In this document: positions 28,601 to 35,382 of the stretch, piece by piece
How the letters are laid out: the number at the start of each line of letters is the position of its first letter
How positions within the stretch are numbered: the first letter of the stretch is position 1
From: Candidatus Pelagisphaera phototrophica
GTDB lineage: Bacteria > Verrucomicrobiota > Verrucomicrobiia > Opitutales > Opitutaceae
DNA length: 64,000 bases
Reading direction: 5' to 3'
Assembly: GCF_014529625.1 (NCBI RefSeq)
Contig: NZ_CP076039.1
Span: forward strand, 2,108,001-2,172,000
Program-made: the position numbers and the translations under genes
The notes under the pieces: generated by a model
The model's database searches: none
Told to the model about the DNA's origin: nothing
The model's input: the letters and a program-made list of their open reading frames with translations, nothing else

Positions 28601-28728
28601 AAAAACATTCAACCGAGTCGCTCGCCTCAATTGCGGATCCAATGAGCACCACGGACAATACGGCTGGTAGTCTGGGGAGAGACTATCGTATCATCGCTTT
28701 CCGGTGGCTGACGGGGGACGAAATATGA
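25627..28728 (+). CDS. Giant GspK-like pseudopilin (Verru_Chthon A type)
   Basis: About 1,033 residues from ATG 25627, which has AGGGAGG at 25612-25618 eight bases upstream; GTG 25606 is the upstream alternative. N-terminus: KRG/FALILVFSLAAIILLLSL. There is no Glu at +5, exactly as in GspK. LTQIETASSRYDQGMHLARA then follows, matching the GspK/PilX helix. GspK proteins are usually about 300 residues; this one is three times larger. The extra mass (about residues 100-950) is acidic, Pro/Gly/Trp-rich and without a recognised domain. The ending AFRWLTGDEI and the order after G-H-I-J support the role of pseudopilus tip protein. Confidence 0.88.
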   Translation: MPRVRKLHEKRGFALILVFSLAAIILLLSLSLVSLTQIETASSRYDQGMHLARANARLALDMAIGDLQEFTGPDQRITATADGARSGAYIDDSFNDATDPAMNGVYQPFWTGVWNNDNSNDNPVWLVTRPLDATYALDSGTQEADPFVSDYGAGKPLVKLVGADSAKPENPGTGQDEYDIYVPKELVASNEIVGLAASEESTVGHYAYWVGDNGVKASYLLEDIVPEVLHDIYDSGGAIYENRRLSQMAAHRYFLEMESLSASPRLMNATDLRLSTIVSEFAISEEIDSGDSLLGSFTHNDVLRRYHDFSGLSKGLLVDTARGGLKEDLSNIHRVITGVSGVDDLVNNYLMPYLNVSDIPTTSPTNLRRAYSIAPKNTTFGGGGPTPTIAPLITEFWMVIKLSAPELGVGDDDIEKQQSDIYGQFGVIVALWNPYTSRINGDELRIRIENPHADGLVVNYYDNWVSGDPPTVGHEIPNFGLEDVMDGVSEFTLDTSGTWWEPGEVRTFRGSYLPVLGNPGAGILDLTTGTEIPPDAFYNYQIPELSKPATKFKSFDDVYASDKLELVGPAWTPEISLRTSDGDELYQFILDGVSFYEMRSSPNRVQPAQRHLSYIWKLRNPDSSWTNYDPRSGSITADVIVDNFDGADPIPGYSAFSMAQFEFPGADAPYYEGVKESTFDLIGYNVDGSIENNIPLFELPRQEYLSLAGLQMAEFPSEVKAHLGASIASINPTTSINDVFDRFFLSTVPQSGSTTWMVGDPLPNSRMEPATGAILSDLQDPDSAGHLYLNGAFNVNSTSFEAWTAMLKGIRLGTWAYDDPTPVDGQSEVDLTNENQFFRFSQTAEETWLGSYTATDLDKSRSFFRQGMRSLTDTEIATLVTEIILAIRARRQEVSAPMGPFVNLQDFIDSGVLETAIANANLNSAIEVDGKPLIYSSSYLTQQDILTAIAPYLTVRSDTFVIRAYGDAVNPFDDAEVVARAYCEAIVQRVHEKHSTESLASIADPMSTTDNTAGSLGRDYRIIAFRWLTGDEI

Positions 28729-29468
28729 AATCCAATATCCGAAGTTTGATCACCTTTGGTCTCATTATCTTGGGGTCGGTCGGGCTGCTTGCTCAGGAGG
28801 AATCCGAGGAGAAAACGTTTCAATTCACCACTCGGGCTTTTGGCAACGACTATTTCGAAGGGATTTTCTTCAAGGATGCGGAAGGCGAATTGGCATTGCT
28901 GGAATTCAGCCCTTACGAGAGAATCGGGATTTACCATTTGCCGGAAGGCACAACGGAAGTGGCGTTTGTTCGCTTAGTGGCGGATGTGCTCGGAAAAGAG
29001 CGTGAACAAACTATCGCGGTGGCGAATCTTGAAGGGATCGAGTCGCGAGCGTTTATTGTTTTCGTGGCGAAGCGAGATACTCGACGGAACCTGCCTTATA
29101 CGATCCATGTGGCGGACGAGAGTCCGGGCAAGTTCGAGGCGGGCAAGTTGCGGATTCTCAACTTATCAGGACCCCCTCTGCTGGCTCGAGTGGGGGATGA
29201 AACCTATACCTTGGAATACGGATTCGGTGGGGATATCCAATTTGATCCCAAAAATATTGAGGAGGTTCGGTTTCAGTTTGCCGTCAGAACGTCAGATGCG
29301 TGGAAAATCGTCTTTTCCTCTGGTTTCCGTGCCCATCCAGAGGTCGGAACGTTGGCTATCCTGAAACCGCCGGCCCAGATCGACTCCTTGCGGATTCAAG
29401 TGGAGCGAACGCATCGCCGCTATTATTTTGATCCCATCGAAGCGGAAGAGGAGTCAACCGGAGAGTGA
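28725..29468 (+). CDS. Secreted protein of the pseudopilin operon, unknown
   Basis: About 247 residues from ATG 28725, whose ATGA overlaps the stop of the K-like gene. The signal peptide is IRSLITFGLIILGSVGLLAQ. The rest is predicted mostly beta (FQFTTRAFGNDYFEGIFFKD, ALLEFSPYERIGIYHL, AFIVFVAKRDTRRNLPYTIH), with an acidic tail (EAEEESTGE). No family recognised. Translational coupling to the cassette suggests a dedicated partner or substrate of the pseudopilus (inference). Confidence 0.8.
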   Translation: MKSNIRSLITFGLIILGSVGLLAQEESEEKTFQFTTRAFGNDYFEGIFFKDAEGELALLEFSPYERIGIYHLPEGTTEVAFVRLVADVLGKEREQTIAVANLEGIESRAFIVFVAKRDTRRNLPYTIHVADESPGKFEAGKLRILNLSGPPLLARVGDETYTLEYGFGGDIQFDPKNIEEVRFQFAVRTSDAWKIVFSSGFRAHPEVGTLAILKPPAQIDSLRIQVERTHRRYYFDPIEAEEESTGE

Positions 29469-29533
29469 GCAATTAAATCCGCGATTTCTCCAAATTTGAT
29501 ATTGATTCGAGGATTGAGCGCGTCAGGTTTCGC

Positions 29534-29636
29534 GTCGGCCAGGTCCTATGCGATGATGGGCGGGCGAATTCCGCCAGGACCGGAAGGTAGCAACGGTAGT
29601 CACGCTTCACATGCGCCGTAGGGTGCCTGGCCACTT
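29534..29636 (+). ncRNA. ffs: Small bacterial signal recognition particle RNA (4.5S)
   Basis: About 100 nt. The ends pair (GGCCAGG at 29537-29543 with CCTGGCC at 29626-29632). The apical tetraloop region CCAGGACCGGAAGGTAGCAA (29574-29593) is the near-invariant Ffh-binding hairpin with the GGAA tetraloop and the AGCA internal loop. A run of seven T's follows at 29634-29640 and ends transcription. The RNA forms SRP with Ffh to target membrane proteins co-translationally. Confidence 0.96.
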
Positions 29637-29672
29637 TTTTTCCTGATGGAGTTTAAAGGGGGAGTTGAATAG

Positions 29673-29744
29673 GGTAGCGGCCGATCGCCAAGTGATCATG
29701 GGAAATAACTCTCGATTTTGGCCGATCGGCGATCGCCTGCTACC
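29673..29744. repeat. Palindromic repeat, family C, unit 1
   Basis: Inverted arms GGTAGCGGCCGATCGCC (from 29673) and GGCGATCGCCTGCTACC (to 29744), 38 bases apart. It shares GTAGCGGGCGATC-type arms with the longer hairpin at 57004-57070. No coding function. Confidence 0.65.
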
Positions 29745-29792
29745 TGAGGTTTACTAGAAGGTGTCCAATATGCCGTTTTCCGAATTTTAAAT

Positions 29793-29876
29793 GGGTAGGT
29801 GCTGACATATTCTCAGTCAGCCGAATTCGGGAAAGCTCATTGGTCCGGCTGACTAAGGATAGTCAGTCCCACCCAT
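29793..29876. repeat. Palindromic repeat, family B, double unit
   Basis: Two inverted copies: arm GGTGCTGACATATTCTCAGT (from 29797, running on into CAGCC) and arm GGCTGACTAAGGATAGTCAG (29848-29867), followed by TCCCACCC. The second matches the hairpin at 12410-12431 except for two changes. The two-arm layout resembles REPIN elements. Confidence 0.65.
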
Positions 29877-29985
29877 ACCCGAAGCGGTGGAAGCACCATC
29901 ACTAAACACTTTCGAAGAATTTACATCGCTAGGGCGAAGAAAATCTTTGCGTTCTTCGCTTGCTTTGCGGTTAATCCCCATTTTT

Positions 29986-31125
29986 ATGTCAACCACTGGA
30001 TATCAGGTCATTGCCCGCAAGTGGCGCCCGCAGAAATTCGATGATCTCGTCGGGCAGGACCATGTAGTCCGGACGCTCCGAAATGCGATCGAGCAAAACC
30101 GGATAGCCCATGCCTATTTATTCGTAGGTCCAAGGGGTACTGGAAAAACGACTACGGCTAGATTGTTCGCGAAGTGCCTGAATTGCGAAAGCGGCCCCCG
30201 AGCGGATCCACCGGAGGATTCGGAGATCTGCCAATCCATCATGAACGGTTCCTGCATGGACGTGTTGGAGATTGACGGTGCGTCGAACAATGGCGTGGAG
30301 CAGGTACGGGACCTGCGCGAAGACGCCCAGTACTCGCCCAGTCAAGGGAAGTACAAGATTTACATAATCGATGAGGTTCACATGCTATCGACGCAGGCGT
30401 TCAATGCCTTGCTGAAAATTTTGGAAGAGCCACCGGAGCATGTGAAATTCGTGTTTGCGACGACGGAGGCTCACAAAGTCTTGCCGACAATCGTATCTCG
30501 CTGCCAACGTTTTGACCTGAAGCCGATCCCGGAAAACCTGATCAAAGATCGCTTGGCCTATATTTGCGAGCAGGAGGGAATATCCGCTGAGGATACGGCA
30601 TTGCAGGCGATTGCTCGCATGGCAGATGGCGGGATGCGCGATTCCCAGTCCATCCTGGACCAGATGATTGCGTTTTGCGGGGAGTCTATCGCGGAGCAAG
30701 ATGTCCTGCAGGTCTATGGATTGGTGGGAGCGGAGCAGACCGCAGACTTGGCAACCGCGATTGCCACGGGCGATCACATAAAGATTCTGGAGCTGGTGGA
30801 TTCATTCGATTCTTCGGGGCGGGATTTCTTTCGAGCTTTGGTCGATTTGCAAGCTCGCGTGCGAGAAGCCCTCCTAGAGGCCGTTAAGGCCGGTGGTACT
30901 GGATCGTCGCTCGGTGAACCCATGACAACGGAGTCGCTTACCCGATTGTTAGACAGCCTTCGTCAAAGTGAAAGCGCCTTGAAGTTTGGACTGAACGAAA
31001 AGGTGAATTTCGAGGTAGCGTTGCTGAAGGCCTCCGAAGAATGTCGTGCCCGAGCCATTGATGGTCTCATTCGCGAGCTTTCGGGAATCGCAGCTGGGCT
31101 GCCTGAGGAAAAAAAAAAGCCTTAA
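29986..31125 (+). CDS. dnaX: DNA polymerase III subunit gamma/tau, in-frame short product
   Basis: Clamp-loader ATPase. From ATG 29986 ([20 protein letters not shown]) the in-frame product is 379 residues. Visible: Walker [16 protein letters not shown]; a four-Cys zinc module ([18 protein letters not shown]); Walker B/DEx[12 protein letters not shown]; sensor region [20 protein letters not shown]; then domain III up to EEKKKP. It stops at TAA 31123-31125, right after A10 at 31109-31118. The frame that would carry a tau-type extension is -1 (see 31119-31490). An upstream extension to 29887 is possible but has no homology. Confidence 0.96.
   Translation: MSTTGYQVIARKWRPQKFDDLVGQDHVVRTLRNAIEQNRIAHAYLFVGPRGTGKTTTARLFAKCLNCESGPRADPPEDSEICQSIMNGSCMDVLEIDGASNNGVEQVRDLREDAQYSPSQGKYKIYIIDEVHMLSTQAFNALLKILEEPPEHVKFVFATTEAHKVLPTIVSRCQRFDLKPIPENLIKDRLAYICEQEGISAEDTALQAIARMADGGMRDSQSILDQMIAFCGESIAEQDVLQVYGLVGAEQTADLATAIATGDHIKILELVDSFDSSGRDFFRALVDLQARVREALLEAVKAGGTGSSLGEPMTTESLTRLLDSLRQSESALKFGLNEKVNFEVALLKASEECRARAIDGLIRELSGIAAGLPEEKKKP
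31109..31118 (+). promoter_or_regulatory. A10 slippery tract near the dnaX stop
   Basis: Ten consecutive A's, read in frame as GAA AAA AAA AAG. A -1 slip by the ribosome, or one extra A added by RNA polymerase, skips the stop at 31123-31125 and enters an open frame of 123 codons. dnaX is the classic gene for this. A weak stem (GCTC/GAGC, about 15 bases downstream) is the only candidate stimulator I see. Confidence 0.75.
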
Positions 31126-31490
31126 CACCTAGCTCGATTGAGCCCGAGGCCGCCGTTTCTGAGGTTCCGCTGAAAGCAGCACCTGAAGAAAAGCTCGCTC
31201 CCGAGCTGGTCGTCGAGACCAGCCCTGCTCAAAAAGAGGACCTTTTTAACTCAGGCGAAGATCTCGTAGAAGATGAATCGGCTCCTTCGGCAGAGGAAAT
31301 GGCCGCCTATTTAGGTGCATCCGGTATTCCGGAGGTCACCAACGGTGAATCAAGTAAGGATGACGATTCTCTACCGACTCTCGAAGAGGCGATTGCGAAG
31401 GTCCCCGCTAAAGCCCGAGCCTTAATGGATGAGCTATTTCGAGCGAAGCTGGAGAAGGTGAAGCGGATCGATCCGAAGGATATTCGTTAG
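31119..31490 (+). CDS. dnaX: DnaX tau-type C-terminal extension, -1 frame
   Basis: Open frame of 123 codons with no good start of its own at the 5' end. It begins [17 protein letters not shown] and ends [17 protein letters not shown]. Composition changes from an acidic Ala/Pro/Glu linker (about the first 80 residues) to a helix-forming end, [20 protein letters not shown]. That layout fits a flexible linker plus a short polymerase- or helicase-binding tail, as in tau proteins. With a -1 shift the full protein would be about 501 residues. An internal ATG at 31299 exists, but a separate 63-residue gene is less likely. Confidence 0.8.
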   Translation, partial: ALTPSSIEPEAAVSEVPLKAAPEEKLAPELVVETSPAQKEDLFNSGEDLVEDESAPSAEEMAAYLGASGIPEVTNGESSKDDDSLPTLEEAIAKVPAKARALMDELFRAKLEKVKRIDPKDIR

Positions 31491-31495
31491 CGCCA

Positions 31496-32005
31496 TTAAG
31501 CGATTTCTAGATTCTGCAGCCAATCAGTGAGTGCAACCAGATCTTCATCGGATTTGGCGGTATCGAGATAGGCGGGATCCAGAGATATAGATTTAACGAG
31601 GCGATCCTTCGCCGTTTCGAGATCGCCGGATATGCAGGCATAGCAGCCTAGATTGTAATGTACGAGGGACACATTTGGAAAGCGGTTGACCGCGTTTAGC
31701 AAAATCGCATTTGCTTCATGTATCGATTTAGTTCGTCGGGTGGCAAATGCGAGGTTTACGAAGTGACCCGGATCATTTGGCTCTCTGAGAGTGATTTCCT
31801 TGGCGACGCACTCGGCGGCCGGCCAATCCTTTGCATCGAAGTAGACCGCAAGTCTCATCTGGAGCGCCTTGATTCGATCAGAAAGTGCTTTGGGGAGATG
31901 GGAAAGCTCCTCTAGGGACTCTTTGAACATCCCGAGCTCGCGATATCCGTTAGCGTAGGAAAGGACTTTGTTGAATAATAGGTCTGCCTTGTCGCTCGGA
32001 TTCAT
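31496..32005 (-). CDS. TPR-repeat protein
   Basis: 169 residues, about three to four tetratricopeptide-like helix pairs. The clearest are GHFVNLAFATRRTKSIHEAN and SLVHYNLGCYACISGDLETA, followed by LVKSISLDPAYLDTAKSDED. There is no signal peptide, so it is probably a cytoplasmic protein-protein adaptor. Its 3' end meets the end of dnaX with 5 bp between the stops. Partner unknown. Confidence 0.85.
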   Translation of the reverse strand: MNPSDKADLLFNKVLSYANGYRELGMFKESLEELSHLPKALSDRIKALQMRLAVYFDAKDWPAAECVAKEITLREPNDPGHFVNLAFATRRTKSIHEANAILLNAVNRFPNVSLVHYNLGCYACISGDLETAKDRLVKSISLDPAYLDTAKSDEDLVALTDWLQNLEIA

Positions 32006-32383
32006 TCGCTTTGTTTGCAGGACGGATTGGATCGACGGCGCAGCGATGGCAAGACGGAAGTTAAAATCAATACGATTGGAAAGAGGATCTGCAAAGGAAA
32101 ACGGGCCCAGCCGAAGCTGAATCCGTTCGTGGTGTGTGATGTGTCCGCGTGTGAAAAATATCGGTAACGTGAAATATTAGGGCATTATTCAATGCTATCG
32201 TCTGCCGGAGTTCGTCCGCCTTTACGCCTTAGACCGCGTGATTCCCTTTATCGTGGGCTCTCGAGTGTAGGGCGTGAACCGCTCCATAAGCTCCAATGTA
32301 TCCAACACTCAATTACTAATTTTGTCAAAATTGCTGATGAGGCGAGAAGCGACTGTCGATGGATCGGGAGAGCCCCTTTTTTT
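32006..32383. other. Intergenic, no gene supported
   Basis: ORFs on both strands here are short and lack family features. The stretch holds the promoter side of the TPR gene and the 3' side of the EF-hand-like ORF. Nothing else recognised. Confidence 0.4.
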
Positions 32384-32896
32384 TCAAACCCCTCTGTCAC
32401 TTGGACGTTCTCTATCCAGACCACGCTCTTCGGCGAACTCCTTCATTCGAGCGACGTGCTTTTCATTCATCCCAATGATGGCGGACTCCAACTCTGCCGC
32501 ATCCATGACGTTGTCTGAGTTGGTGTCGTATTCCGCGACAATTTCCACGACAACATATTCAGTATTGGGTCGTTCGCCCATATGGAGGCGATCAGAGCGA
32601 GCAAATACTGAGGCATTGGCGGGGATGGCATTCCGGAGTCGGCACAAGATCGCCTGTTTGAGCGATTCTCGCGGGTGGATTCGGCCCGAAATCGTGGAAT
32701 TGAAGGCTTTGGGTTGGGGCTCAATCTTTCCCGTGAATTTGCCAGGGCCCACGGAGGTGAGCTGACTCTTGCTGAATCTTCGCCCAGCAGGACTCGATTT
32801 CGTCTGACCTTGCCGATAGATCCTTAAGTTGTACCTAACACCAAAGCGGCACATCTCGACGATTCCTTGCATTTGGAGGAAACGTTGTCGCTTCAA
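32384..32896 (-). CDS. EF-hand-like small protein, possibly decaying
   Basis: 170 codons. The C-terminal third carries one good EF-hand calcium loop (EYDTNSDNVMDAAELESAI: Asp1, Asn3, Asp5, Glu12), followed by IGMNEKHVARMKEFAEERG, a common tail in planctomycete and verrucomicrobial EF-hand proteins. The N-terminal two thirds (MKRQRFLQMQGIVEM, then Arg/Ser/Pro-rich sequence) have no signal peptide and look unlike a fold. Either the real start is internal or the 5' part has been replaced. It is divergent from the M48 peptidase gene. Treat as uncertain. Confidence 0.45.
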   Translation of the reverse strand: MKRQRFLQMQGIVEMCRFGVRYNLRIYRQGQTKSSPAGRRFSKSQLTSVGPGKFTGKIEPQPKAFNSTISGRIHPRESLKQAILCRLRNAIPANASVFARSDRLHMGERPNTEYVVVEIVAEYDTNSDNVMDAAELESAIIGMNEKHVARMKEFAEERGLDRERPSDRGV

Positions 32897-32968
32897 TCTT
32901 GTCGGACTGATTTCCCGCTTGGAATTGGTCTATGGTTGGCTGATAAACGTAGATTGGAATTCGTGGAA

Positions 32969-34462
32969 ATGAACTTGAAAAAGAGACTGATTTCGGGATT
33001 TGGTTTGTTGCTATCCATTGTATTCCTGACAGGTTGTGTTACGGAACCAAGTGCATTGACCGGTGAGAAAAAAAGCTACGGCTACACTTGGCAGCAAGAG
33101 CTAGAAATTGGAAAGTCAAGCGACCATGACCTAGTTCGTGAAATGGGACTGTATCCTGATGAATCGCTTTCAAATTACGTCACTGAGATAGGGGAATGCG
33201 TCCTGACGCAGAGCAACTTAAGACAGCCCGATACGCCTGAAATCTACCGGGATTTGAAATTTACTTTTCGAGTGATGGATAGTCCGGTGGTGAACGCTTT
33301 CGCATTGCCGGGTGGCTACGTGTACGTGACGAGAGGACTGCTGGCCCACTTGAACAATGAAGCCCAGTTGGCGGTTGTTCTTGGGCATGAAATTACTCAC
33401 GTCGCAGCCCGTCATGCGTCCCAGCAAGCACTCAAAGAACAATGGGGTCAAATTGGCTTGGTCGCAGGCGCGGTGATTGGGCAAGGGATTACTGGGAATG
33501 AGCGTTTCGCCGACCAGTTTTTAGGATTGGGTGGAAGTGTGTTTCAGATACTGAATCTCAAGTATGGAAGAGACGCCGAGCGGGAGTCTGATATTTACGG
33601 AGTCGAATATTCGGCAAAAGCCGGCTACGAGGTAGGTGAGTCTGCCGCCTTCTTTGATTCGCTTGGCCGTATCTCGGAACAGTCTGGTCAGAGCCTTCCC
33701 ACTTGGCAGTCAAGCCACCCGGATTCGGGTGAGCGGCAAAATTTGATTAATCAGCTCGCATTAGAGATGAGGCAGAAATACGGAGATTTAAAAGTGGGAG
33801 AGACAGAATACTTGAGGCGGATCGATGGTCTCGTTGTCGGTGAAAACCCACGACAGGGCTTTGTATTGAGGGGCAAGTTCTATCACCCGGCTCTGGATTT
33901 CCAGTTCAGCATTCCTGAAGGTTGGCGGGTCAAGAATGAAGCGGGCAGGGTTACTCTGGTTGACCGTCTGGGGAAAGGAGTCATAATACTTAGTGGGGAA
34001 GAAGGGGATACGCCCGAAGTGGCTGCACGAAGTTTTGTGGCATCGTCGAAGGTTCAGCCGATCCGCTTAGAACCCTCACGATTAGGAGGCAGTCCAGGGT
34101 ATGTAGTCGAAGGCGTAGTGTTTACGTCGAACGGACCCGTTTTTATGAGAAACCGTTTCTTCTCTCACCGTCGGAGCGTATTCAGTTTTTTAAGTTATGC
34201 GTCGGTTGAGGAAATTGATATTTATCGCCCCGCTTTCGATCAAGTTACAGGGAGTTTTGGCCGGGTCCAGGATAGGGCGATTCGAAACCTGCAACCTGCC
34301 CGCCTGTATGTTGTATCCGCTGACAGGGAAACGGAATTCGATTCCTATCTTTCAACCGAGCTGCCCTGGGGATTCGAGAACATAGAACTTGCTATTATGA
34401 ATCAGGTGAATCTAAAAGACAAAGTTCGCAAAGGCCAAAAGCTAAAGCTAGTTTCGCAGTAG
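32969..34462 (+). CDS. M48-family metallopeptidase lipoprotein
   Basis: Zinc peptidase of the BepA/LoiP-like group, about 497 residues from ATG 32969. The lipobox FLTGC puts the lipidated Cys at residue 23, so it is membrane-anchored in the periplasm. The active site LGHEITHVAARH (HExxH about 140-144) is followed by GRDAERESDIYG with the third ligand Glu. The C-terminal part (LYVVSADRETEFDSYL, MNQVNLKDKVRKGQKLKLVS) resembles a LysM-like or SH3-like targeting domain found in these lipoproteins. Likely role: quality control of outer-membrane proteins (inference). The upstream in-frame extension to 32867 is unlikely. Confidence 0.92.
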   Translation: MNLKKRLISGFGLLLSIVFLTGCVTEPSALTGEKKSYGYTWQQELEIGKSSDHDLVREMGLYPDESLSNYVTEIGECVLTQSNLRQPDTPEIYRDLKFTFRVMDSPVVNAFALPGGYVYVTRGLLAHLNNEAQLAVVLGHEITHVAARHASQQALKEQWGQIGLVAGAVIGQGITGNERFADQFLGLGGSVFQILNLKYGRDAERESDIYGVEYSAKAGYEVGESAAFFDSLGRISEQSGQSLPTWQSSHPDSGERQNLINQLALEMRQKYGDLKVGETEYLRRIDGLVVGENPRQGFVLRGKFYHPALDFQFSIPEGWRVKNEAGRVTLVDRLGKGVIILSGEEGDTPEVAARSFVASSKVQPIRLEPSRLGGSPGYVVEGVVFTSNGPVFMRNRFFSHRRSVFSFLSYASVEEIDIYRPAFDQVTGSFGRVQDRAIRNLQPARLYVVSADRETEFDSYLSTELPWGFENIELAIMNQVNLKDKVRKGQKLKLVSQ

Positions 34463-34842
34463 ATTCCCAGCGACCTCTCAAAGGCATTTGGCAGCATCGT
34501 GTTGAGGTCACCTGTGCGGGTTTCTCGAAAATGTAAACCAATAAGCGAGGATTTCTAAAGATCCTACATTCCGAGGTCATGCTACCTAGGAGAATCTCCC
34601 ACAAACAACGCCTGCCTGAAATAAGGACAGTTGAGCCTTACGATTGATGCTATGAATATAGAATCAGAGAGTTTCCCGTTAGACCAACAATACTCTCCAG
34701 TCAAAGCTCCTTTAGCAAGCTTAACGAGGTAATATAGAAACTTGGAAAAACCGTTTCATATTAACTTTGAAACGACGATTTTGTCCAGAAAACGGTTGAA
34801 TCTAGTAACCCTCTTCATAAAGATATTCCGTCTTGGGTCATC
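34463..34842. other. Intergenic upstream of the sigma/FecR operon
   Basis: No ORF is supported. It holds the inverted repeat at 34752-34774 (listed separately), about 70 bases before the sigma-factor start. The rest is AT-rich and featureless to my reading. Confidence 0.45.
34752..34774. promoter_or_regulatory. Inverted repeat upstream of the sigma-factor gene
   Basis: Perfect 7-bp arms CGTTTCA and TGAAACG separated by 9 bases. Its position between a putative promoter and the gene start fits an operator. The TGAAAC half resembles the LacI-type half-sites near 45390 and 48877, but the spacing differs. Confidence 0.4.
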
Positions 34843-35382
34843 GTGACAGACACTGAAAAACTAAATCCGCAAAGCCGCTTCATTCAGCTTTTTACTTCCC
34901 ATGAAAAGCAGATTTATCGGTACATTTTATCGTTGATGCCCCATTCGCAGGATGCTCAAGATGTTTTGCAAGAGACTGCAATCGCCTTGTACAACAAGAT
35001 TGAAGACTATGATCCCACGCGTCCCTTTGCTCCTTGGGCCTTCCGGTTCGCGTATCACATGACGTTGAAACACCGGGAAAAGTCGAGCCGCTGGCATCGA
35101 TTCCTGGATGAGGAATTAATGAAGGAAATCGCCTCCCGCCAGTCTATGCTGGTGCCTGAGTTGGACCAGAGGCGTGGTTACCTGAAGGAGTGTCTAGCAG
35201 AAGTACCCAAAAATAAGCGGGTAATGCTTACAGACTATTATTTCGAAGATGAGACCGTTGATGTAATTGCCGTTTCACAGGGCAAATCAGTGGAAGCCAC
35301 TTACAAGGCTTTGCAACGGGTTCGTAAGACATTGATGCATTGTATCGAAGGGAAAATGCAAGTGAGAGGGTTGAACGCCTAA
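34843..35382 (+). CDS. ECF RNA polymerase sigma factor
   Basis: 179 residues from GTG 34843. Region 2 is FIQLFTSHEKQIYRYILSLM with AQDVLQETAIALYNKIEDYD (region 2.2/2.3). Region 4 is PKNKRVMLTDYYFEDETVDV followed by a helix-turn-helix VIAVSQGKSVEATYKALQRV. The pattern fits the sigma-70 subgroup common in Rhodopirellula and Verrucomicrobium. The stop codon overlaps the start of the next gene (TAATG), so it is co-translated with a FecR-domain protein that probably controls it. Confidence 0.93.
   Translation: MTDTEKLNPQSRFIQLFTSHEKQIYRYILSLMPHSQDAQDVLQETAIALYNKIEDYDPTRPFAPWAFRFAYHMTLKHREKSSRWHRFLDEELMKEIASRQSMLVPELDQRRGYLKECLAEVPKNKRVMLTDYYFEDETVDVIAVSQGKSVEATYKALQRVRKTLMHCIEGKMQVRGLNA

Larger units (their letters stand above)
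29469..29985. other. Intergenic with SRP RNA and two repeat families
   Basis: No protein gene is supported. It contains the SRP RNA (29534-29636), then a palindromic unit of family C (29673-29744), then a double unit of family B (29793-29876). All of this lies upstream of dnaX and may carry its promoter. Confidence 0.6.
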
